Assembly: GCF_003971255.1 (NCBI RefSeq)
Contig: NZ_CP034660.1
Coordinates: forward strand, 3,782,001 to 3,846,000
Reading direction: 5' to 3'
Source of the DNA: Colwellia sp. Arc7-635
Lineage (GTDB): Bacteria; Pseudomonadota; Gammaproteobacteria; Enterobacterales; Alteromonadaceae
Length of the DNA stretch: 64,000 bases
Under the pieces are notes generated by a model. That model made no database searches and was not told the origin of the DNA. It worked only from the letters and a program-made list of their open reading frames with translations. The first letter of the stretch is position 1. Each line of letters starts with the position of its first letter. Position numbers and translations under genes: made by a program. This document shows, piece by piece, positions 17,493 through 28,036 of the stretch.

Positions 17493-19472
17493 ATGGCACC
17501 AAAAAAACGCGTCGCCATTAGAAATCATAGCGCTGAAGCTAACTTATTTGCTCGTCGTACTTTTATCACTTTTGTTGCTGTAGTCATTCTATCATTAGTA
17601 CTATTTAGTAATATTTACGACCTGGAAGTTAATTCATATAAAAAGTACCAAACTCGCTCTAATTCAAACCGTATCAAACTTTTGCCTGTTGCCCCTAACC
17701 GAGGCTTAATTTACGATAGAAACGGTGTGCTACTCGCTGATAATACGCCAGTTTACAGTTTAGAAGTGGTGCCTGAGCAAGTAAAATATATTAAAAAAAG
17801 CTTATCTGAAATTAGCCAACTGTTAGATATTAGCCAAGAAAAACAAGATAAATTACTCAAAGCTTTAAAAAGTAAACGTCGCTTCAAACCCCTGGAGTTA
17901 CACTCTCGCTTAAGTGAACAACAAGTCGCTTTATTCTCGGTCAGTCAGCACAAATTTCCTGGTTTTTTTATCGATGCACGTTTAAAACGTTATTATCCTT
18001 TTGCAGATCTAACCACCCATTCACTTGGCTATGTCGCACGTATTAACAGCCGAGATTCGCTCGCTCTAGAAAAACAAGGCTTAGCTGAAAATTACGCCGC
18101 AACGCGTAATATCGGTAAACTAGGCTTAGAAAAATATTACCAAGACATTCTGCACGGAACGATTGGTCACCAAGAAGTTGAAATTAACAATTTAGGTCGA
18201 ATCATTCGCACCTTAGATTTCACTCCCCCTATTCCAGGTAAAGACCTAACTTTAACCTTAGATATTGAATTACAAATGATCGCCAAACGGGCTCTTTCAG
18301 GAAAGCGTGGCGCAGTTGTCGCCATCGATCCAAGAGATGGCGGCGTGCTGGCGATGTATTCAAACCCAAGTTTTGATGGCAATCTTTTTGTGCACGGTAT
18401 CAGTAGTAAAAAATACAAAAAACTTTTAGCTCCGGAAAGTAATAAACCCTTACTCAATCGTGCGGTGCAAGGTTATCCGCCAGCTTCAACGATTAAACCT
18501 TTATTGGCACTGACCGGTTTAGATGCAGGTGTGATCACCCCAGAAACAGAAATATATGACCCTGGTTTTTATCAACTTCCCGGTATCGAGACTAAACGAC
18601 GTGACTGGAAAAAGTGGGGCCACGGTAAAGTTGATTTAAATAAATCATTGGAGCAGTCATGTAATGTTTATTACTACGACTTAGCCTATAAACTTGGTAT
18701 TACCCGTATTAGCAAAATGATGGAAAGATTTGGCTTTGGTGAATACACAGGGATTGATCTCCACGAAGAAAGCCGTGCCATTATGCCAAGCATCGAGTGG
18801 AAGCGAGCCCGTTATAATAAAAGTTGGTATACCGGTGAAACACTATCAGTTGGTATAGGGCAAAGCTATTGGTCGGTTACACCATTACAGTTATCGCAGG
18901 CTGTGTCTATATTGGTCAACAAAGGGAAAATCAAAGTTCCTCATTTGTTGAAATCAACCAGTGAGATGATGGTTGATCCAACGAGTAAGACCATGCAATC
19001 TTCAGTTGTTACCGACTATGTTGTCGATGAAAAACGCCCTATTACGCTAAAAAACAACGACAATTGGGATGTTGTTCTAGACGGTTTACATAACACAGTA
19101 CAAAAATTTGGTGCGACAGGCTATAGTGCTTTTAAAGGCAGTAAGTACGATGCAGCAGGTAAAACTGGCTCAGCACAAACTGCTAACATTGCGCAAGATG
19201 CAGAGTATGACGCGACCAAAGTTAAAGAAAGTAAACGTGATAATGCCATGTTTATTGCTTTCGCACCTTACGAAAACCCAGAGATTGTCATTGCTGTTGC
19301 CATTGAAAATGTCGCTAAAGGCGGTGGTGGTACCAATGCTGGTCCTGTGGCACGTCAAATAATGGATCAATATTTTGGCGACCGTGAAATTGTTAGTAAA
19401 GACCCATCGAAACATCCAAATCATGACAATGTTTACCAACAAAACATTGAAAGTAAAGCAGGTACTCCTTAG
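17493..19472 (+). CDS. mrdA: Penicillin-binding protein 2
   Basis: Class B transpeptidase of the rod (elongation) complex. It has a short cytoplasmic N-terminus, one membrane segment (about residues 24-44), the PBP dimer domain, and a transpeptidase domain with Ser332 in STIK, SCN, and KTG (in AAGKTGSAQ). The length of 659 is slightly over the E. coli protein (633); the added tail after the KTG region is polar. It pairs with RodA, whose start overlaps its stop by 1 nt (TAGTG). Confidence 0.97.
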   Translation: MAPKKRVAIRNHSAEANLFARRTFITFVAVVILSLVLFSNIYDLEVNSYKKYQTRSNSNRIKLLPVAPNRGLIYDRNGVLLADNTPVYSLEVVPEQVKYIKKSLSEISQLLDISQEKQDKLLKALKSKRRFKPLELHSRLSEQQVALFSVSQHKFPGFFIDARLKRYYPFADLTTHSLGYVARINSRDSLALEKQGLAENYAATRNIGKLGLEKYYQDILHGTIGHQEVEINNLGRIIRTLDFTPPIPGKDLTLTLDIELQMIAKRALSGKRGAVVAIDPRDGGVLAMYSNPSFDGNLFVHGISSKKYKKLLAPESNKPLLNRAVQGYPPASTIKPLLALTGLDAGVITPETEIYDPGFYQLPGIETKRRDWKKWGHGKVDLNKSLEQSCNVYYYDLAYKLGITRISKMMERFGFGEYTGIDLHEESRAIMPSIEWKRARYNKSWYTGETLSVGIGQSYWSVTPLQLSQAVSILVNKGKIKVPHLLKSTSEMMVDPTSKTMQSSVVTDYVVDEKRPITLKNNDNWDVVLDGLHNTVQKFGATGYSAFKGSKYDAAGKTGSAQTANIAQDAEYDATKVKESKRDNAMFIAFAPYENPEIVIAVAIENVAKGGGGTNAGPVARQIMDQYFGDREIVSKDPSKHPNHDNVYQQNIESKAGTP

Positions 19473-20587
19473 TGCGTAACAACAGACATGATCAAGAGAA
19501 ACAACGTACGTTGTGGCAGCGTTTGCATATTGATTTACCACTGCTATGTGGCATTTTAACGTTAATGACATTAGGGTTATTCGTTGTTTACAGCGCGGGT
19601 GGGCAAGAGATGTCAGTATTAATACGCCATGCAAAACGTGTTGGTGTCGCACTGCTGGTGATGTTTATTGTCGCGCAAATTCCTCCCTTGTCATATCGTA
19701 AATGGGCGGTACCGGTTTTCATCGTCGGACTAATGCTATTAACTGCGGTTTTACTATTTGGTCATGTTGGGAAAGGTGCGCAACGTTGGTTAGATTTGGG
19801 CATCACTAAATTTCAACCATCCGAAATAATGAAACTCGTGGTGCCAATAATGATTGCTTGGTACGTCAGTCAGCATGATTTACCCACCCGAATATCCAAA
19901 ATCATCTTTGCTTTCATTTTGGTGCTAATACCCACCTTACTTATTGCAAAGCAACCTGACTTAGGCACCTCATTACTAATAGCCAGCTCTGGTATTTTCG
20001 TTATATTTCTTGCTGGTGCAAGTTGGAAACTGATAGGTACTTGTGTAGGTTTAGCTTCAGCATTTGCGCCTGTTTTATGGATGTTTTTGATGAAGCCTTA
20101 TCAAAAACAGCGCGTGTTAACCTTTTTAAACCCTGAACAAGACCCTCTCGGATCGGGCTACCATATTATCCAATCTAAAATTGCGATTGGCTCTGGTGGA
20201 CTGCAAGGTAAGGGCTGGTTGCAAGGTACTCAATCACAACTAGAGTTTTTACCTGAACGTCATACTGACTTTATTTTCGCGGTATTTAGTGAAGAGTTTG
20301 GCTTGATCGGGGTCAGCATATTATTGACCGTATATTTAGCGATTGTTATGCGAGGATTGTGGATTGCTACTCATGCTCAACATGCCTTTACTAAGTTGTT
20401 AGCCGGTAGTTTAACGCTGACCTTCTTTGTTTATGTTTTTGTCAATATTGGTATGGTTTCAGGCTTATTACCTGTTGTTGGTGTACCATTACCTTTAGTA
20501 AGTTATGGCGGTACGTCAATGGTGACATTATTGGCTGGCTTTGGCATCATTATGGCGGTAAGTACGCATAGACGATTTAACATCTAG
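19472..20587 (+). CDS. mrdB: Rod-shape glycosyltransferase RodA
   Basis: SEDS-family peptidoglycan polymerase that works with PBP2 and MreB. The 371-residue protein has about ten membrane helices and the SEDS motifs, such as QPDLGTSLLI, LPERHTDFIFAVFSEEFG and PLPLVSYGGTSMV. It starts with GTG, overlapping the mrdA stop, which suggests translational coupling and matched amounts of the two partners. Confidence 0.97.
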   Translation: MRNNRHDQEKQRTLWQRLHIDLPLLCGILTLMTLGLFVVYSAGGQEMSVLIRHAKRVGVALLVMFIVAQIPPLSYRKWAVPVFIVGLMLLTAVLLFGHVGKGAQRWLDLGITKFQPSEIMKLVVPIMIAWYVSQHDLPTRISKIIFAFILVLIPTLLIAKQPDLGTSLLIASSGIFVIFLAGASWKLIGTCVGLASAFAPVLWMFLMKPYQKQRVLTFLNPEQDPLGSGYHIIQSKIAIGSGGLQGKGWLQGTQSQLEFLPERHTDFIFAVFSEEFGLIGVSILLTVYLAIVMRGLWIATHAQHAFTKLLAGSLTLTFFVYVFVNIGMVSGLLPVVGVPLPLVSYGGTSMVTLLAGFGIIMAVSTHRRFNI

Positions 20588-20651
20588 TGCAAGTAATTAA
20601 TCGATTTAATAGCGCTTATAGCTCAAGTAAAAGTAGAATTTACAGATATTT

Positions 20652-21605
20652 ATGGTAAAACTAAACGTCCTTCCATCGCTCTATTTATGTATGCTTGTTG
20701 TACTGCTATCTGCATGTAGTACTTATAATGGTCGATACCAACAAAAATATGATAGCACGCCAAAACGCTTACCTAGCGCTAGCGAACTTCATAATGCGAC
20801 ACCTCGAGCTGAGCAACACAGTCGTGGCGGCAATAAAGATTATCAAGTGCGAGGCAAGCACTATAAAGTATTAAAAAGTGCTGAAAGTTTTCAACAAACA
20901 GGTATTGCCTCTTGGTATGGCCGCAAGTTTCATGGCCATTTAACCTCTAATGGTGAAATTTATGACATGTACGCAATGAGCGCCGCACATAAAAATTTAC
21001 CCTTACCGACCTATTTAAAAGTCGTTAACAATGACAATGGACAATCAGTTGTTGTTAGAGTTAATGATCGCGGTCCTTTTCATGCCAGTCGCATTATCGA
21101 CTTATCTTATAGCGCTGCATATAAACTAGACATGCTAAAAACGGGCACTGCAAATGTAACCGTTACGGCAGTCACTGACTTTAGTGTTCAGGGTTTGAAA
21201 CAATTGGAGCCAGGCAATTCATCAATAAACCAAACAACTAGTCCCTCTCCCCGTTTCAATGAACCTATTTCCACTCCTGATAATACTTTAGCAACGGTAG
21301 ATATTAATACGGACAAAGTAACAGAATCAGTTAGTGCCTTAACAAATGTAGCGGGTAATACGTCAACCGTAGCAAGCAAAGCCTTAAAAGGCGAATATAT
21401 ACAGGTATTTGCAAGTAGTAGTAATATACAAGCAAAAAAAATTGCCAATGAACTTTCGGCGCAATATCAAATAAATACGCTGTTAGAGAAAAAAAATGGA
21501 ATTTTTCGTGTTCTTGCTGGTCCGATAGAGCGTAGCGATGAATTAACGCGATTATTATTAGCGATTAAGAAAAATAAACACCCTAAAGCATTTATTCGAA
21601 AGTGA
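20652..21605 (+). CDS. rlpA: Septal-ring lytic transglycosylase RlpA, lipoprotein
   Basis: Lipoprotein that binds and, in some species, cleaves denuded glycan strands at the division site. It has a signal with lipobox LLSAC, then a double-psi beta-barrel domain with ASWYGRKFHGHLTSNGE and VVRVNDRGPF. A Ser/Thr-rich linker follows, then a C-terminal SPOR domain (about residues 245-315) that binds glycan. The catalytic-type Glu and Asp positions (SNGE, VNDRG) are kept, so it may be an active transglycosylase. It has 317 residues (E. coli 362). It lies 64 nt after mrdB. Confidence 0.95.
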   Translation: MVKLNVLPSLYLCMLVVLLSACSTYNGRYQQKYDSTPKRLPSASELHNATPRAEQHSRGGNKDYQVRGKHYKVLKSAESFQQTGIASWYGRKFHGHLTSNGEIYDMYAMSAAHKNLPLPTYLKVVNNDNGQSVVVRVNDRGPFHASRIIDLSYSAAYKLDMLKTGTANVTVTAVTDFSVQGLKQLEPGNSSINQTTSPSPRFNEPISTPDNTLATVDINTDKVTESVSALTNVAGNTSTVASKALKGEYIQVFASSSNIQAKKIANELSAQYQINTLLEKKNGIFRVLAGPIERSDELTRLLLAIKKNKHPKAFIRK

Positions 21606-21752
21606 TCTTAAATCATCTTAGAGGATTAAGTATTAGCTAGCAGCATTAAGTTTTTTTGCTTTAGTCGCCTATAAAACAATTTAGAGCGTACAAATAATTA
21701 ACAAAATTCATTAACTGTAACAAATTACCCCATTAGAATTCAAAACGAAAAA

Positions 21753-21761
21753 TGCTATACT
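21753..21761 (+). promoter_or_regulatory. Promoter of dacA
   Basis: An extended -10, TGC plus TATACT, with TTAGAA 17 bp upstream as a weak -35. It gives a leader of about 55 nt before dacA with a clear AGGA ribosome binding site. Confidence 0.5.
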
Positions 21762-21820
21762 TCACAAAGTTTTATACCGTTTTTATAATTTCCACTAAAC
21801 AATAGCGCCGCAGGACAATT

Positions 21821-23008
21821 ATGCCCCAAATGAAAGTTACTCGAATCCCTAAAACCTCAACAAAGTTACTTACTTTTCTAGGCTCTGTTTTATTGAGTGT
21901 TTGCTCTCTTTCTCAAGCACAAACCATTATTCCCTCAGCACCAGAAGTAAACGCTAAAGGTCATATTTTAATTGACTACACTACCGGTAAAGTTATTGCA
22001 CAAAGCAATGCCGATATTTTACTAGCGCCAGCAAGCTTAACTAAGATGATGACTAGCTACATCATAGGTAAAGAGCTCGACAGCGGTAATATCAAAAATG
22101 AAGATGTCGTTAAGATTAGTGAAAAAGCTTGGGCGAAAAACTTCCCTGATTCATCAAAAATGTTTATTGAAGTTGGTACTGAAGTACCAGTGAGTTTACT
22201 CAACCAAGGTATTATTGTCGCGTCAGGTAATGACGCCTGTGTGGCGATGGCTGAACATATTGCCGGTAGCGAAGATGCTTTTGCACAGTTAATGAATGCC
22301 CATGCCGAACAATTAGGCATGCACAGTAGTTTCTTTGAAAATAGTCATGGTTTAGATAGTAAAGAACACAAAACTACCGCCCGTGATATGGCAACATTAG
22401 CGATTGCTCTTATTCGTGATGTACCTAATGAGTATAAGCTGTACAGCCAAAAATCATTTACTTATAACAACATTAAGCAGTACAACCGCAATAGTTTATT
22501 GTGGGATAAAAGCATGAATGTTGATGGTTTAAAAACGGGTCATACATCACAAGCAGGTTACAGCTTAGTTACCTCAGCAACTAAAGGCGATATGCGTTTA
22601 GTGAGTGTAGTAATGGGCACAGAAAGCGAACGAGCGCGTAAAGTTGAAAGTAAAAAGTTATTAAACTACGGCTTCCGTTTTTTCGAAACTTATACTCCTT
22701 ATAAAGCAGGTGAAAAATTTGTTAGTGACCGTGTTTGGATGGGCGACCAAAAGGAAGTTGATTTAGGTATTATGGTTGACACCCCTATTACTATTCCTCG
22801 TGGCCAGCGTAAAAACTTACAGGCAAATTTTGAATTAGATAAGCAATTAACCGCACCATTACAAAAAGGCGAAGTTGTCGGTAAATTATTTTTACAGCTG
22901 GATGGCGAAGACATTGCTCAGTACCCATTAGTGACCTTGCAAGAAGTTAAAGAAGGTGGCATGTTGGATAAGCTAATGGATTACGTAAAACTTCAGTTTG
23001 TTGATTAG
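21821..23008 (+). CDS. dacA: D-alanyl-D-alanine carboxypeptidase (PBP5/6 type)
   Basis: Periplasmic serine DD-carboxypeptidase that trims the terminal D-Ala of peptidoglycan stem peptides. It has an N-terminal signal, the active-site motif SLTK (Ser72, Lys75), SGN in VASGNDACVA, and KTG in DGLKTGHTSQAG. The C-terminal domain ends in an amphipathic helix (GGMLDKLMDYVKLQFVD) that anchors such proteins on the outer face of the inner membrane. The length of 395 compares with 403 in E. coli. It has its own promoter but follows rlpA as in E. coli. Confidence 0.97.
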   Translation: MPQMKVTRIPKTSTKLLTFLGSVLLSVCSLSQAQTIIPSAPEVNAKGHILIDYTTGKVIAQSNADILLAPASLTKMMTSYIIGKELDSGNIKNEDVVKISEKAWAKNFPDSSKMFIEVGTEVPVSLLNQGIIVASGNDACVAMAEHIAGSEDAFAQLMNAHAEQLGMHSSFFENSHGLDSKEHKTTARDMATLAIALIRDVPNEYKLYSQKSFTYNNIKQYNRNSLLWDKSMNVDGLKTGHTSQAGYSLVTSATKGDMRLVSVVMGTESERARKVESKKLLNYGFRFFETYTPYKAGEKFVSDRVWMGDQKEVDLGIMVDTPITIPRGQRKNLQANFELDKQLTAPLQKGEVVGKLFLQLDGEDIAQYPLVTLQEVKEGGMLDKLMDYVKLQFVD

Positions 23009-23099
23009 CCTTTAAGCGATCAGTCATAGCCCCTTCAAGTGGTTTGGGTATATAACTGAAAACTAGTGCAGTTATCTAAAGCTGCTAAAATATAATGTA

Positions 23100-23135
23100 G
23101 TTGGTGAGTTTGTCATTTAAGCAATACTCACCAAC
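23100..23135 (+). other. Perfect hairpin after dacA
   Basis: GTTGGTGAGT pairs with ACTCACCAAC (10 bp, 16-base loop). No T run directly follows. A TATAAT lies 4 bp upstream, so it may be an attenuating structure, a weak terminator of dacA, or chance. Confidence 0.4.
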
Positions 23136-23346
23136 CGCTATAAAAACTCCATTTTTCCTCATCAGCTAGCTATCAAACTTATCTACACTGCTCCATTAAT
23201 ACTAATTTCAGCTCGGTTATTATGAATATGAAGCAAATATGAAAATAAAACTACCGCCAAACATTGATATTAGTTAATAACTCCCTCACTTATACCCAAT
23301 GACGATAAGCAAATTAACATCAACTGGTCACATTGCTAGCAAATAG

Positions 23347-23355
23347 TGTTAAAAT
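23347..23355 (+). promoter_or_regulatory. Promoter of ybeD
   Basis: TGT followed by TAAAAT as an extended -10, with a weak TGGTCA about 19 bp upstream. It lies about 55 bp before ybeD. Confidence 0.45.
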
Positions 23356-23409
23356 ATCGCCAATTTGCACATGCTGTTGCTTATATTTTACTGAATAAGA
23401 GAAGAGAAG

Positions 23410-23673
23410 ATGAATACTAAGTTTGATGAATTATTGGAATTTCCAACCGTTTTAAACTTTAAAGTTATGGGTGTTGCTTGCGATGAACTACCTGACTTAG
23501 TGGTGGGTGAATTACAAAAGCACACACCAGATGACTATGCGCCTAAAATCAAGCCTAGTTCAAAAGGTAATTATCATTCGATATCTATTTTGGTAACGGT
23601 AACGAGCAAAGACCATATTGAAACAATATATAAAACCTTAAACGCGATTGAGCAAGTACGTTACGTACTTTAA
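23410..23673 (+). CDS. ybeD: YbeD family protein (DUF493)
   Basis: Small cytoplasmic protein with a ferredoxin-like, ACT-type regulatory fold; function unknown, possibly linked to lipoate metabolism by position. The 87-residue length and the ending SIEQ-like [11 protein letters not shown] are family typical, and it lies before lipB as in E. coli. The ribosome binding site AGAGAAG lies 6 nt before the ATG. Confidence 0.93.
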   Translation: MNTKFDELLEFPTVLNFKVMGVACDELPDLVVGELQKHTPDDYAPKIKPSSKGNYHSISILVTVTSKDHIETIYKTLNAIEQVRYVL

Positions 23674-23978
23674 TGCCAAAAGAGTTAAGTTGTTACGCTT
23701 AATTGCGCTATTGCGGCTTTAGAACTTATCTATGCGTAACTAATTTTAATCGATTTTTTACACTGATATTAGCTGTTAAAGCAGTGCAGTACGATAACAA
23801 AGAACAAGCATACAGTGTATTTCAAACCTGCATACATGGATAATACAAGTACTTAGCTACAACCTAGAACTTATCATTCTAGGCTTTGAGACCTTTAGTT
23901 ATAGCTATGTGTTAAATAAATTAGTTCGATTGATATAACCCTTACTCTTTGTCGGGTGTATTCCAATTATTATTCGGA
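23674..23978. other. Gene-free stretch between ybeD and lipB
   Basis: About 300 AT-rich bases. The only structure seen is a 7-bp hairpin CCTAGAA / TTCTAGG (23863-23883) without a T run. Confidence 0.45.
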
Positions 23979-23984
23979 TATAAT
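23979..23984 (+). promoter_or_regulatory. -10 box of the lipB-lipA promoter
   Basis: A perfect TATAAT without a good -35. It puts the mRNA start about 20 nt before the TTG start of lipB and supports that start, because no ATG lies between. Confidence 0.5.
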
Positions 23985-24013
23985 GAATCAAGCAAAATTT
24001 ATAGAGATATATT

Positions 24014-24673
24014 TTGAAAAATACATTGATTATTCGGCAACTTAATAACCTTGACTATGTTGATGTTTGGCATGCCATGCAAAATTTCACCGATAATCGA
24101 GACGAAAATACTGCTGATGAACTTTGGTTAGTAGAACACCCGCCTGTATTTACTCAAGGACAGGCAGGAAAAGACGAACATTTGCTGATGCCTGGAGATA
24201 TCCCGGTGGTCAAAGTTGACCGAGGCGGACAAGTCACTTATCACGGCCCAGGCCAACAAGTGATCTACTTTATGATCAATCTACGTCGCAGAAAAATGGG
24301 CGTAAGACAACTAGTTACCTTAATAGAAAATGGCATTGTAGCGTCAATGGCAGACTTTGGCATTAATGCTAAGGCAAAACCAGATGCTCCAGGTGTTTAT
24401 GTCGACGATAAAAAAGTCGCGTCTTTGGGTCTTCGAGTACGTAAAGGTTGTTCTTTTCACGGTTTAGCAATAAACGTCAATATGGATTTATCGCCATTTT
24501 TACGCATCAACCCATGCGGTTACAAAGGCTTGGAAATGGTACAAACAATCGATTTACAAGGCCCTGCCACAGTAGATCAAGCGGGTGAATCACTGGTGAA
24601 ACATCTCAGTGAATTATTAGACACTCTGCATTTATCTTATCAAACGGGATTGGAAACAGTACATGACCACTAA
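24014..24673 (+). CDS. lipB: Octanoyl-[acyl-carrier-protein]-protein octanoyltransferase
   Basis: Transfers octanoate from ACP to lipoyl domains, the first step of lipoate synthesis. The motif [14 protein letters not shown] is near residues 76-89, and [12 protein letters not shown] and the catalytic Cys in [11 protein letters not shown] are present. The frame starts with TTG, which fits the promoter and an AGAGAT site just upstream. It overlaps lipA by 11 nt, so both should be made together. Confidence 0.96.
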   Translation: MKNTLIIRQLNNLDYVDVWHAMQNFTDNRDENTADELWLVEHPPVFTQGQAGKDEHLLMPGDIPVVKVDRGGQVTYHGPGQQVIYFMINLRRRKMGVRQLVTLIENGIVASMADFGINAKAKPDAPGVYVDDKKVASLGLRVRKGCSFHGLAINVNMDLSPFLRINPCGYKGLEMVQTIDLQGPATVDQAGESLVKHLSELLDTLHLSYQTGLETVHDH

Positions 24674-25631
24674 ATCATCACGAATTACCCCTGGCACTAA
24701 ACTACGTGACGCCGAAAAAATGGCACATATTCCAATTAAAGTTGTGACTTCTGAGCGTGAAACCATGCTAAGAAAACCTAATTGGTTGCGCATTAAACTA
24801 CCAAAAAGCTCAGAGCGTATTGATAGCATAAAAGCGGCGCTTCGTAAGCATGACTTACATTCGGTTTGTGAAGAAGCGTCATGTCCAAATTTATCTGAGT
24901 GTTTTAACCACGGCACTGCAACCTTTATGATTTTGGGCGATATTTGTACACGTCGTTGTCCATTTTGTGATGTGGGTCACGGTCGTCCGCTTGAAGCAAA
25001 TAAAGATGAACCGCGCAAGTTAGCGTTAACGCTAAAAGATATGAAGTTAAAGTATGTTGTGATCACGTCAGTGGATCGCGATGATCTTCGTGATGGCGGT
25101 GCACAACAGTTTGCTGATTGTATTACCGAAATTGCAGAACATTCACCACATACTAAAGTAGAAATTTTAGTGCCTGACTTTCGTGGCCGTATGGACCGTG
25201 CACTAGAGATTCTAAATAAAAATCCACCCGCAGTATTTAATCATAACCTTGAGACAGCGCCTCGCCTATATACCAAAGCTCGCCCTGGTGCGAACTACCA
25301 ATGGTCATTAGATCTATTGCAAAAATTTGGCGCAGCAAATCCAAGTGTTCCAACTAAATCAGGTATTATGGTAGGTTTAGGTGAAACTAACGAAGAGATC
25401 CTTCAGGTTATGCGAGACTTGCGTAGCCATGGTGTCACTATGTTAACTATTGGCCAATACTTGCAGCCGAGTAAGCATCATTTACCTGTAGAGCGTTATG
25501 TTCACCCAGATGACTTCGATATGTTCAAGCGCGAAGCTGATAAGATGGGCTTTGATCATGCCGCTTGTGGTCCACTGGTTCGTTCAAGTTATCATGCAGA
25601 TAAACAAGCCGCTGGTGAAGAAGTAAAGTAA
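24663..25631 (+). CDS. lipA: Lipoyl synthase
   Basis: Radical-SAM enzyme that inserts two sulfurs into octanoyl groups. It has both iron-sulfur motifs: [12 protein letters not shown] for the auxiliary cluster, and CTRRCPFCD for the SAM cluster, near residues 94-102. The C-terminal RSSYHAD holds the Ser ligand of the auxiliary cluster. At 322 residues (E. coli 321) it is complete. It is the last gene of the long plus-strand run and is followed by a strong bidirectional terminator. Confidence 0.98.
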   Translation: MTTKSSRITPGTKLRDAEKMAHIPIKVVTSERETMLRKPNWLRIKLPKSSERIDSIKAALRKHDLHSVCEEASCPNLSECFNHGTATFMILGDICTRRCPFCDVGHGRPLEANKDEPRKLALTLKDMKLKYVVITSVDRDDLRDGGAQQFADCITEIAEHSPHTKVEILVPDFRGRMDRALEILNKNPPAVFNHNLETAPRLYTKARPGANYQWSLDLLQKFGAANPSVPTKSGIMVGLGETNEEILQVMRDLRSHGVTMLTIGQYLQPSKHHLPVERYVHPDDFDMFKREADKMGFDHAACGPLVRSSYHADKQAAGEEVK

Positions 25632-25670
25632 GACGTTATTAAGCTATAAATATACTGACGTTATAAAATT

Positions 25671-25704
25671 AAAAAAGCTAGAAGTTCACACTTCTAGCTT
25701 TTTC
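25671..25704 (+). terminator. Bidirectional terminator between lipA and aroC
   Basis: AAAAAGCTAGAAGT and ACTTCTAGCTTTTT form a stem of about 13 bp flanked by A and T runs on both sides, so it can serve lipA (+) and aroC (-, about 170 nt downstream). Confidence 0.85.
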
Positions 25705-25706
25705 AG

Positions 25707-25734
25707 TTTTAAGTTTTAAGTTTTAAGTTTTAAG
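25707..25734. repeat. Tandem heptamer (TTTTAAG)4
   Basis: Four perfect copies of TTTTAAG directly after the lipA terminator. It does not code and is probably a slippage-prone simple repeat. Confidence 0.9.
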
Positions 25735-25874
25735 TATCAGAAAGTACTTATCGCAGTTCGGCTCGTTATAAATCGTTGAGATAATTTCAAAGCCCTTTTC
25801 ATAGCAGTCTACTTAAAATTAAGACTCATCGCCCGATTATTACTAAGCTACTAAGTGCTACGACTCAAGCGTTC

Positions 25875-26966
25875 TTAACGTTCGATATCTGGCGTTTGAC
25901 ACGTTACATCCATATTTTGTGCTCTATGTCGTAGATAATGATCCATCAAAGTCAGTGCTAGCATAGCTTCGGCAATAGGTACTGCTCGAATACCAACACA
26001 AGGATCATGGCGCCCTTTCGTTACAATATCGGCAGACTGACCGGCAAGATCAACCGTTTTACCACTAACACCAATACTAGACGTGGGCTTTAAAGCAATA
26101 GATGCCACAATAGCTTGTCCAGAAGAAATACCACCTAAGACACCGCCAGCATGGTTAGAGGCAAAACCTTCTGGGGTTAATTCGTCTCGGTGCTCAGAGC
26201 CTTTTTGCTTAACAACAGCAAAACCATCACCAACTTCTACCGCTTTAACCGCATTAATCCCCATCAAAGCATGAGCAATATCAGCATCTAAACGGTCAAA
26301 AATAGGCTCACCAAGTCCAACCGGAACATTGTTTGCCACCACCATTAGTTTAGCGCCTACGGAGTCTTTTTCGCGCATAATGCCACGCAATAGCTCATCT
26401 AATTGTTCAAGTTTGTCAGCATCAGGGAAAAAGAATGGATTCTCTTCAACAATATTCCAATCTATATTTTCGGCACAGACATCACCAATTTGAGTCACAC
26501 AAGCTTGAATAGTCATGCCAAATTTTTCTTTTAAATATTTTTTTGCTACCGCGCCTGCAGCTACTCGCATCGCAGTTTCACGAGCTGAAGAACGGCCACC
26601 ACCACGATAATCACGAATACCGTATTTTTGCCAATAAGTATAATCGGCATGCCCAGGGCGAAATGTTTGGGCAATATCACCATAATCTTGTGAACGCTGG
26701 TCGGTGTTTTCGATCAATAAACCAATCGGTGTGCCTGTGGTTTTTCCTTCAAACACACCCGACATTATTTTCACTTCGTCTGCTTCACGACGTGCAGTAG
26801 TGAAACGAGAGGTGCCTGGTCTGCGACGATCAAGATCTATTTGTAAATCGGCCTCATTCAATTCAAGGCCAGGAGGACAGCCATCAATAATGGCTCCCAA
26901 ACCTAGACCGTGGCTTTCACCAAAAGACGTAACAGTAAATAATTTACCAAAAGTATTGCCTGACAT
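25875..26966 (-). CDS. aroC: Chorismate synthase
   Basis: Last common step of the shikimate pathway: 5-enolpyruvylshikimate 3-phosphate to chorismate, needing reduced FMN. The family signatures are clear: [19 protein letters not shown] near residue 15, [23 protein letters not shown], and the [17 protein letters not shown] stretch. The length of 363 (E. coli 361) is complete. It lies 61 nt downstream of prmB on the same strand, the arrangement seen in E. coli, and is probably co-transcribed with it. Confidence 0.98.
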   Translation of the reverse strand: MSGNTFGKLFTVTSFGESHGLGLGAIIDGCPPGLELNEADLQIDLDRRRPGTSRFTTARREADEVKIMSGVFEGKTTGTPIGLLIENTDQRSQDYGDIAQTFRPGHADYTYWQKYGIRDYRGGGRSSARETAMRVAAGAVAKKYLKEKFGMTIQACVTQIGDVCAENIDWNIVEENPFFFPDADKLEQLDELLRGIMREKDSVGAKLMVVANNVPVGLGEPIFDRLDADIAHALMGINAVKAVEVGDGFAVVKQKGSEHRDELTPEGFASNHAGGVLGGISSGQAIVASIALKPTSSIGVSGKTVDLAGQSADIVTKGRHDPCVGIRAVPIAEAMLALTLMDHYLRHRAQNMDVTCQTPDIER

Positions 26967-27027
26967 AATGATATTGATCCGTAAATATTATTTCGATAAA
27001 CCGCCAATTTCATCATTGACGACGATA

Positions 27028-27957
27028 TTATTCTTGGCAGGAAAAGTCCTGCTGATGTTGCTCTAATTGCGCTTTCGTTAATCGGAACACACCATGACCA
27101 CCGCGCTCAAATTCTAACCATTGAAAAGGTACGTTCGGAAACGCTGCACTTAAGTGCACTTGAGAATTACCCACTTCACAAATTAATACGCCATTGTCAT
27201 GTAGATGACTAGCAGCTTGAGCAAGAATTTTTCGGGTAATATCTAAACCATCAAAACCACTGCCTAAGCCCATTTCTGGTTCATGTAGATACTCTTGTGG
27301 TAAAGAGTCGACATCTTCTTGGTCAACATAAGGTGGATTTGTCACTATTAAATCATAGCTTTGCCCTTCAACCCCAGAGAAAACATCAGAATGAATTGGA
27401 ATAACTTGTGCCGATAAACCATGACCTTCGATATTAATTTCTGCGACGTTAAGTGCGTCGATAGAAAGATCGACAGCATCAACCTCAGCTTCAGGAAAAG
27501 CAACGGCACAAGCAATTGCAATACAACCACTGCCGGTGCATAAGTCTAGAACACGACTCGGTGATTTCTCGATTAAGCCGTCAAAGCGATTATCGATTAA
27601 CTCCCCTATTGGAGAACGTGGCACTAATACCCGTTCATCAACATAAAAGGGTAAACCGCAAAACATGGCTTGGTTAGTTAAGTAAGCCGCCGGTAAGCCT
27701 TCAGTAATACGTCGCTCAAATAATTGTAGAATGGCTAAACGTTCTTCATCTACTAATCGACATGACATTGCATCGTCAGCCATTTCTGTAGGCAATGACA
27801 ATTGATACATAACTAAAATTAAGGCTTCATGCCATGCATTATTGGTCCCATGACCAAAATATAGTTCAGCCTGATTAAACTGGCTAGCACCAAAGCGTAT
27901 GTAATCATTAACGGTATGCAATTGCTTGCTTACCTCTGCAAAATTTGTTGTTTCCAC
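27028..27957 (-). CDS. prmB: Ribosomal protein uL3 glutamine methyltransferase
   Basis: Methylates a glutamine of ribosomal protein L3. The SAM-binding motif [14 protein letters not shown] and the NPPYVD substrate motif of N5-glutamine methyltransferases are present. The 309-residue length and the partner aroC identify PrmB rather than PrmC, as does the smrB gene starting 80 bp away on the opposite strand, just as in E. coli. Confidence 0.96.
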   Translation of the reverse strand: METTNFAEVSKQLHTVNDYIRFGASQFNQAELYFGHGTNNAWHEALILVMYQLSLPTEMADDAMSCRLVDEERLAILQLFERRITEGLPAAYLTNQAMFCGLPFYVDERVLVPRSPIGELIDNRFDGLIEKSPSRVLDLCTGSGCIAIACAVAFPEAEVDAVDLSIDALNVAEINIEGHGLSAQVIPIHSDVFSGVEGQSYDLIVTNPPYVDQEDVDSLPQEYLHEPEMGLGSGFDGLDITRKILAQAASHLHDNGVLICEVGNSQVHLSAAFPNVPFQWLEFERGGHGVFRLTKAQLEQHQQDFSCQE

Positions 27958-28036
27958 GTTTTTCTCAATCTTATATTTATTGGTTTTTATTATACTTTCA
28001 CTTGTTATTGTTCGTCGATGTTTTTAGACTTCGCAA

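Larger units (their letters stand above)
23009..23409. other. Gene-free stretch between dacA and ybeD
   Basis: About 400 bases with a short motif shared with 51605 (CTTCAAGTGGTTT), a TATAAT (23091-23096), a perfect 10-bp hairpin (23100-23135) and the ybeD promoter at its right end. No protein gene is seen. Confidence 0.45.
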
